A stretch of 8,331 nucleotides of DNA. Origin: Nostoc cf. edaphicum LEGE 07299 (GTDB taxonomy: Bacteria; Cyanobacteriota; Cyanobacteriia; Cyanobacteriales; Nostocaceae). The notes beneath the pieces were generated by a model, which ran no database searches, had not been told where the DNA came from, and was given only the letters and a program-made list of their open reading frames with translations. The first letter of the stretch is position 1, and each line of letters starts with the position of its first letter. Made by a program: the position numbers and the translations under genes. The DNA lies in NCBI RefSeq assembly GCF_015207245.1, contig NZ_JADEXF010000102.1, positions 1 to 8,331 of the forward strand, read 5' to 3'. Below are positions 4,748 to 8,331 of the stretch, one piece after another.

Positions 4748-5116
4748 ATGCCTACCCAAAATACAACACGCCGTTTGCGCCCTCAATTAATTAGTGAAGA
4801 TGTTAATTCATGGCACGGCTTGCAAACGATCGCCACTTATGAAACAACCCGTGCTGATGCCTCTGCTACCAACTTACAGCAAGCTTATCAAGCTATGTTA
4901 ACTCAGCAACAAGCCGAAACCGAGAAACTAGCTTTATACCGTGCTGCTGCTGATGCTGCACGATTAGCAGAATGGGAATTTCACAATGCGGTATTAGCGA
5001 TGAAAGAAGTTGTGCGCGGACAATATGGATTAGATAGTGATCAAGCTCAAGCGGTAGGATTGAAGAAAAAATCAGAATACAAGCGTCCTAGCCGCAAAAA
5101 ATTAGTCGCATCATGA
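4748..5116 (+). CDS. Small charged helical protein of unknown function
   Basis: A 122-residue protein I do not recognise by name. It has a short polar N-terminus (RRLRPQLISEDVNSW), a long predicted helix at about residues 32-90 rich in Ala, Gln and Glu (SATNLQQAYQAMLTQQQAE, LYRAAADAARLAEWEFHNAV) that could form a coiled coil or helical hairpin, and a basic tail from about residue 92 (RGQYGLDSDQAQAVGLKKKSEYKRP). The QYG-x-DS...G-x-KKKSE-x-K tail recurs, to my recollection, in unannotated bacterial small proteins. No signal peptide, membrane segment or cysteine is present. Normal codon use and a plausible upstream promoter suggest a real gene; no strong Shine-Dalgarno sequence precedes the ATG. 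The array-derived sequence ends 118 bases upstream. Confidence 0.7.
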   Translation: MPTQNTTRRLRPQLISEDVNSWHGLQTIATYETTRADASATNLQQAYQAMLTQQQAETEKLALYRAAADAARLAEWEFHNAVLAMKEVVRGQYGLDSDQAQAVGLKKKSEYKRPSRKKLVAS

Positions 5117-5170
5117 GCTAGGAAAGATTATCAGATTTTAGATGTGCGATCGCTGCCACAAATCATGTAA

Positions 5171-5184
5171 AGTGCGATCGCACT
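5171..5184. repeat. HIP1-centred 14-bp palindrome before cysC
   Basis: AGTGCGATCGCACT is a perfect palindrome centred on a HIP1 octamer (5174-5181), ten bases before the cysC ATG at 5194. A second HIP1 (5146-5153, GTGCGATCGC) lies 28 bases upstream. HIP1 sites are dispersed through cyanobacterial genomes. The other full octamers in this window start at 229, 1370, 1589, 3222, 3395, 6194, 6688, 7112 and 7466. Confidence 0.85.
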
Positions 5185-5193
5185 CTTCCACAG

Positions 5194-5751
5194 ATGAAGA
5201 AAAAGCGAGTTATGAACCATCAAGGTCTAATTCTCTGGCTAACAGGGTTAAGTGGCGCGGGTAAAACAACGATCGCCTCATCTGTTGCCCAAGAACTACA
5301 AAAACGAGATTGCCTGGTAGAATTACTTGATGGTGATGTCGTTCGCACCCATTTATCTCAAGGACTAGGATTTAGTAAAGAAGATAGAGATATCAATGTC
5401 CGGCGGATTGGTTTTGTTGCCAACTTGCTCAGTCGAAATGGGGTGATAGCGATCGTTGCTGCAATCAGCCCCTATCGGGAAATTCGAGAGGAATTGAGAC
5501 AAACAACCACCAATTTTGTAGAAGTTTACGTTCAAGCACCATTAGCAGTTTGTGAATCCCGTGATGTGAAGGGACTTTACGCCAAAGCCAAGACGGGACA
5601 AATCAAGCATTTTACTGGCATATCTGACCCTTACGAAGAACCTTTAAATCCAGAGGTTATTTGTTTGACTCATCAATTTACTATTGAGCAATGTGTTTAC
5701 CAAGTAGTTAGCTACTTAGAATGCCAAGGCTACATTAGACATAAGTGCTAG
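5194..5751 (+). CDS. cysC: Adenylylsulfate (APS) kinase
   Basis: Phosphorylates adenosine 5'-phosphosulfate with ATP to give PAPS, in the cytosol, for sulfate assimilation and sulfation. The 185 residues contain the Walker A loop GLSGAGKTT (18-26), DGD (46-48), the APS-binding stretch GFSKEDRDINVRRIGFVA (59-76), the conserved ISPYR (91-95, Ser92 being the family's phosphoserine position), and the lid region DVKGLYAKAKTGQIKHFTG (124-142) followed by DPYEEP. All key motifs are intact and length matches stand-alone bacterial CysC. A second ATG at 5212 (MNHQGLILW) fits the family's usual N-terminus better and follows a purine-rich AAGAAAAAGCGAG, so the true protein may be 179 residues. No ATP sulfurylase or PAPS reductase gene adjoins, so it is not in a sulfate operon here. 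GTGCTA/TAGCAC (5745-5760) forms a small hairpin across the stop codon. Confidence 0.93.
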   Translation: MKKKRVMNHQGLILWLTGLSGAGKTTIASSVAQELQKRDCLVELLDGDVVRTHLSQGLGFSKEDRDINVRRIGFVANLLSRNGVIAIVAAISPYREIREELRQTTTNFVEVYVQAPLAVCESRDVKGLYAKAKTGQIKHFTGISDPYEEPLNPEVICLTHQFTIEQCVYQVVSYLECQGYIRHKC

Positions 5752-5795
5752 TCATAGCACAATACGGTTCACTTAAGGCTAAAACTCTTTTTTTA

Positions 5796-5829
5796 CGAAC
5801 CGCAGAGGCGCAGAGAACACAGAGAGAAG
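5796..5829 (+). repeat. CGCAGAGGCGCAGAG dispersed repeat, left inverted copy
   Basis: CGAACCGCAGAGGCGCAGAG (5796-5815), then AACACAGAGAGAAG. The first 20 bases are the exact reverse complement of 6555-6574, and the remainder matches 6543-6554 with two substitutions and a two-base difference. This GCAGAG-rich element is common between genes in Nostoc-type genomes. The pair encloses the DUF2085 gene. Confidence 0.85.
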
Positions 5830-5864
5830 AAAGAGTAGAAATGCTTAACTGAACTGTATTGAGT

Positions 5865-5962
5865 TATAGCAAGGAACTGAGGACTGGGGACTGGGTGAAA
5901 AGTCTTTTTGTGTCTAAGTTTTATCACCTGTTGGTGTCCTAATCACCAAGGCTTTTGCTATA
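5865..5962. repeat. Small element with TATAGCAA inverted ends and heptamer repeats
   Basis: TATAGCAA (5865-5872) and TTGCTATA (5955-5962) are inverted ends 98 bases apart. Inside are three heptamers, ACTGAGG, ACTGGGG and ACTGGGT (5876-5896), of the kind described as short tandemly repeated (STRR) sequences in heterocystous cyanobacteria, and a small hairpin TTGGTG/CACCAA (5931-5949). No coding content. It lies between the convergent ends of cysC and the DUF2085 gene, so the hairpin could serve as a weak transcript end; no T-run supports this. Confidence 0.45.
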
Positions 5963-6015
5963 TCTTAAACAAATGTTAGCGAGTGAGAGAGGCGACTGGT
6001 GTGCGGTTTCTAATT

Positions 6016-6537
6016 CTACAATTCATGCAAGCTAGTTTTAGCACCATGCCACCCATGTAAGATAGGCATGGTAAACAATCCCCACGCCAAACCTGTAATC
6101 AACCCAAAAGGCGTAACCAGATAGTTATTAAAACTCCACAAACCAAAAACCTCTGCTGCCAATTCCAAAGGATAAGCCATCATCAGCACACTTGCGATCG
6201 CCACACCACTCCAGCCATACTGACTCAACCAGTAAAATCCTTTACCACCAGTTATCCCATACAGCAGACGAGTAATCAGCAAACCCATGACAGTCCCGTA
6301 GCAGCGCATACACACAGCCATAATAAACGGTGGTGCTAAATCTAACCCCATATCTGGTTGCGGACAGACATGATTACCCATGAAATAAATGATGTCCGCA
6401 ATCCCAGGAAGCAAAGACACTCCAGACGCAGCCAAAAAGGGAGCGATAGGCGGGCCAAAAACCATCCCTACCAACAAGAAATCAGCAATCAAACTGACCC
6501 AACTAACCTGCAATTCACTGAAAGCTACTCTTGTCAT
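6016..6537 (-). CDS. DUF2085 family membrane protein
   Basis: A 173-residue integral membrane protein matching the DUF2085 pattern: HVCPQPDM (56-63) followed by MAVCMRCYG (73-81), giving Cys58, Cys76 and Cys79, with His56 near the first Cys. These conserved residues suggest a metal site or disulfide near the membrane surface; the function of the family is not known. About four hydrophobic segments are visible, near residues 13-38, 69-94, 108-125 and 139-160. There is no cleavable signal peptide. The ATG is preceded on the minus strand by AAGGGGAG, a usable ribosome site that lies at the edge of a dispersed repeat. The gene follows agrE with only 42 bases between, on the same strand, so the two are probably co-transcribed, but no functional link is known to me. 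Confidence 0.85.
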   Translation of the reverse strand: MTRVAFSELQVSWVSLIADFLLVGMVFGPPIAPFLAASGVSLLPGIADIIYFMGNHVCPQPDMGLDLAPPFIMAVCMRCYGTVMGLLITRLLYGITGGKGFYWLSQYGWSGVAIASVLMMAYPLELAAEVFGLWSFNNYLVTPFGLITGLAWGLFTMPILHGWHGAKTSLHEL

Positions 6538-6542
6538 CTCCC

Positions 6543-6574
6543 CTTCTCTGCGTCCTCTGCGCCTCTGCGGTTCG
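6543..6574 (-). repeat. CGCAGAGGCGCAGAG dispersed repeat, right inverted copy, in the agrE-DUF2085 gap
   Basis: On the minus strand it reads CGAACCGCAGAGGCGCAGAG and then GACGCAGAGAAG. It fills nearly all of the 42-base gap between the agrE stop (6580-6582) and the DUF2085 start (6537), and its end contributes the AAG of the AAGGGGAG ribosome site. The inverted partner is at 5796-5829. Confidence 0.85.
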
Positions 6575-6579
6575 TTCTC

Positions 6580-8331
6580 TTAACCTACCTTATTTACATA
6601 AGGACTTGTCAACTTATCCAACTGCTGAATCAACAGACTGAGGAACAAACCCACATCTGTCACCACACCCACCGATTCTACAGAACCGCGATCGCTTAAC
6701 TTAGTCACCACAGCTGGATTAATATCAACACACACCATTTTCACCCCTGCCGGAGTCATATTACCCACGCCAATGGAGTGCAGCATCGATGACAGCATTA
6801 AAATCATCTCTGCACCTTCTAGGTGTTTGGCATATTGCTCCTGTGCTTGAATCAAATCCATTACGGTATCAGGCAAAGGCCCGTCATCCCGAATGGAACC
6901 CGCAAGCACAAAAGGTACATTATTGCGGACGCATTCATACATCACGCCACTTTTAATTGCTCCCGCCTCCACAGCTTTGGGAATGCTGCCATAACGGCGG
7001 AGACTATTAATTACCTTCAGGTGATGGCGGTGTCCACCATGCACAGCGACACCCCGCTTCATGTCTACACCCAAGGAAGTGCCCATGATATTTTGCTCGA
7101 TGTCGTGAACTGCGATCGCATTGCCACCCAGCAAAGCTTGCACGTATCCTTCGCGGATCAGTTGCGCCAAGTGTTCGCCGCCACCAGTGTGAATTACCAC
7201 AGGCCCAGCCGTGACAACTACTTTACCACCAGCATCGCGGATTTTACGCAACTCCCAAGCTACTTGCTCAACGACTAATTCCACGCGCCGTTCGCTGGAA
7301 ACTCCCGCCGACATAAAGCTAAATTCTTGGGTACTGCGGAGTTCCCGCGATTCAGTTTTGCGGATGGTGCGGATACCTAAAACATCCACAATTACCTGTT
7401 CGCCAACTTTTAAATCGCGGAGTATTTTACACCGAGCCACTAAACCTGTGGGAGTTTGAGTAATGGCGATCGCGCCATCCATCCGTTGATTTTCAACCTT
7501 CACCCACTGACCGTTAATTCGCACTTCAGTGGGATAAATGGTACTAACGTAGAAATCATCGGGTGCAACGCCATCTTGAATTACCGGCTCCAGTTTGGCA
7601 TCTCGCTCATCATGGGGTAAATCTACAGCACCCAAATCAATTAATCGGGAGATGATTTCTTCCATCACCTCATGGGATGGTGCTGATACTCTCACCTCGG
7701 CGGCTGAAGTACTTTGCCGTTGTTCTCCCAAGTTGAAATTCAGGACTTTGAAACTTCCCCCGGCATCTATAATCAAATCCAAAGCGCGGTTAATTAAGCC
7801 AGCATCTAACAAATGTCCTTCCATGCGAATGACGCGGCTTTCTACCGAGACATTGGCATGAATTTCATCTCTAACTGGTTCTGTTACCCGCAAAGTTAAG
7901 CATTTAGCTGCACCACCGGCTTTGAGAAATTCAGTAAGTGGCGTTTCCAGCACTTGGAAACCTGCATTCGCAAGGCGGGTTTTCAAAGCATCACTCGTCT
8001 TGTTCATGATGACGATGCTATCTACATTCACCGCATTACAAGCGAAGTTGACTGCATCAGCTTCTTCAATTGCGATGCGCTTTTCTGATGCGACTCGCAT
8101 TTCAATTAAACGGTTGGAGTAAGAATCAAAAGCGCCGGGATAGTATAGCAAATAGCCATTTGCTAGAGGACAAAAACAGGTATCTAGGTGATAGAAACGT
8201 TCGTCTATTAATCGTAGAGATAGCACCTCAATATCCAGCCATTTAGCTAGATAAGGGTGAGAATCTAATTCCGAGCGGAAACCGTATCCCGCCCATAACC
8301 AGCGTCCTTCCCGATCCAGCAGTGCGTCTCC
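6580..8331 (-). CDS. agrE: Bifunctional arginine dihydrolase / ornithine cyclodeaminase, 5' end outside window
   Basis: AgrE (ArgZ in Synechocystis) converts arginine to ornithine, ammonia and CO2; the AgrE C-terminal domain converts ornithine to proline and ammonia, completing arginine/cyanophycin breakdown. The frame is open to base 8331: 583 codons are present, and about 120 are missing if the protein has the usual length near 703. The visible N-terminal part reads GDALLDREGRWLWAGYGFRS and then DERFYHLDTCFCPL, whose His would be His168 in full numbering. GGAAKCLTLRV carries the catalytic Cys (would be Cys264). The two residues fall at the expected spacing. The C-terminal LOR/SDH-type domain follows from about VSTIYPTEVRINGQ, with nucleotide-binding AGPVVIHTGGGEHL, GGNAIAVHDIE and GVGNMTPAGVK. 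An internal GTG at 8226 is not the start, because conserved sequence continues upstream. DUF2085 follows on the same strand. Confidence 0.93.
   Translation of the reverse strand, partial: GDALLDREGRWLWAGYGFRSELDSHPYLAKWLDIEVLSLRLIDERFYHLDTCFCPLANGYLLYYPGAFDSYSNRLIEMRVASEKRIAIEEADAVNFACNAVNVDSIVIMNKTSDALKTRLANAGFQVLETPLTEFLKAGGAAKCLTLRVTEPVRDEIHANVSVESRVIRMEGHLLDAGLINRALDLIIDAGGSFKVLNFNLGEQRQSTSAAEVRVSAPSHEVMEEIISRLIDLGAVDLPHDERDAKLEPVIQDGVAPDDFYVSTIYPTEVRINGQWVKVENQRMDGAIAITQTPTGLVARCKILRDLKVGEQVIVDVLGIRTIRKTESRELRSTQEFSFMSAGVSSERRVELVVEQVAWELRKIRDAGGKVVVTAGPVVIHTGGGEHLAQLIREGYVQALLGGNAIAVHDIEQNIMGTSLGVDMKRGVAVHGGHRHHLKVINSLRRYGSIPKAVEAGAIKSGVMYECVRNNVPFVLAGSIRDDGPLPDTVMDLIQAQEQYAKHLEGAEMILMLSSMLHSIGVGNMTPAGVKMVCVDINPAVVTKLSDRGSVESVGVVTDVGLFLSLLIQQLDKLTSPYVNKVG

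Noticed and set aside
6823..8122. Plus-strand open frames opposite agrE
   Set aside because: They are antisense to a clearly conserved gene and have no family-like content of their own.
6580..8226. agrE starting at the GTG at 8226
   Set aside because: The same frame continues to the window edge with conserved dihydrolase sequence (LWAGYGF and others), so the gene is cut by the window rather than starting there.

Overview
The window looks like filamentous, Nostoc/Anabaena-type cyanobacterial DNA. Eleven copies of the octamer GCGATCGC (HIP1) are scattered through it, heptamer repeats of the ACTGGGG kind are present, and the gene set (an AgrE/ArgZ-type arginine dihydrolase, a DUF2085 membrane protein, RTX proteins) fits that group. 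The assignment rests on these signatures only; no search was run.

Layout. Bases 53-1336 (+) encode a GT4-type glycosyltransferase. Bases 1337-4747 form a repeat-rich accessory stretch. It holds four tandem arrays of a 21-bp unit (about 1503-1566, 1903-2070, 3052-3087 and 4483-4629), two of them preceded by the same palindromic leader. It also holds a PIN-domain toxin-antitoxin pair (2326-3008) bracketed by two long direct repeats, an intact RTX calcium-binding protein gene (3466-4311), and two decayed RTX 3' ends (about 1796-1847 and 4329-4427). Bases 4748-5116 (+) encode a small charged helical protein of unknown function, and 5194-5751 (+) encode APS kinase (cysC). On the minus strand lie a DUF2085 membrane protein (6016-6537) and, just upstream of it, the 3' five-sixths of the bifunctional arginine dihydrolase/ornithine cyclodeaminase (6580 to beyond 8331). 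A CGCAGAGGCGCAGAG repeat sits at both ends of the DUF2085 gene in opposite orientation.

How the pieces relate. cysC serves sulfate assimilation, and agrE serves arginine/cyanophycin nitrogen release to proline. The glycosyltransferase is an envelope or lipid glycosylation enzyme of unknown acceptor. These are ordinary chromosomal genes flanking the accessory stretch. That stretch appears to have been built by duplication and decay of RTX-gene ends together with a composite repeat (leader palindrome, 21-bp array, A-rich tail with hairpin). The toxin-antitoxin pair lies between two copies of the tail. The most unusual signal is the 21-bp array itself. Read on the minus strand it gives a heptapeptide V-D-A-(S/T)-K-(V/L)-Q whose substitutions are mostly conservative, although no start codon is visible and two arrays each carry one stop.
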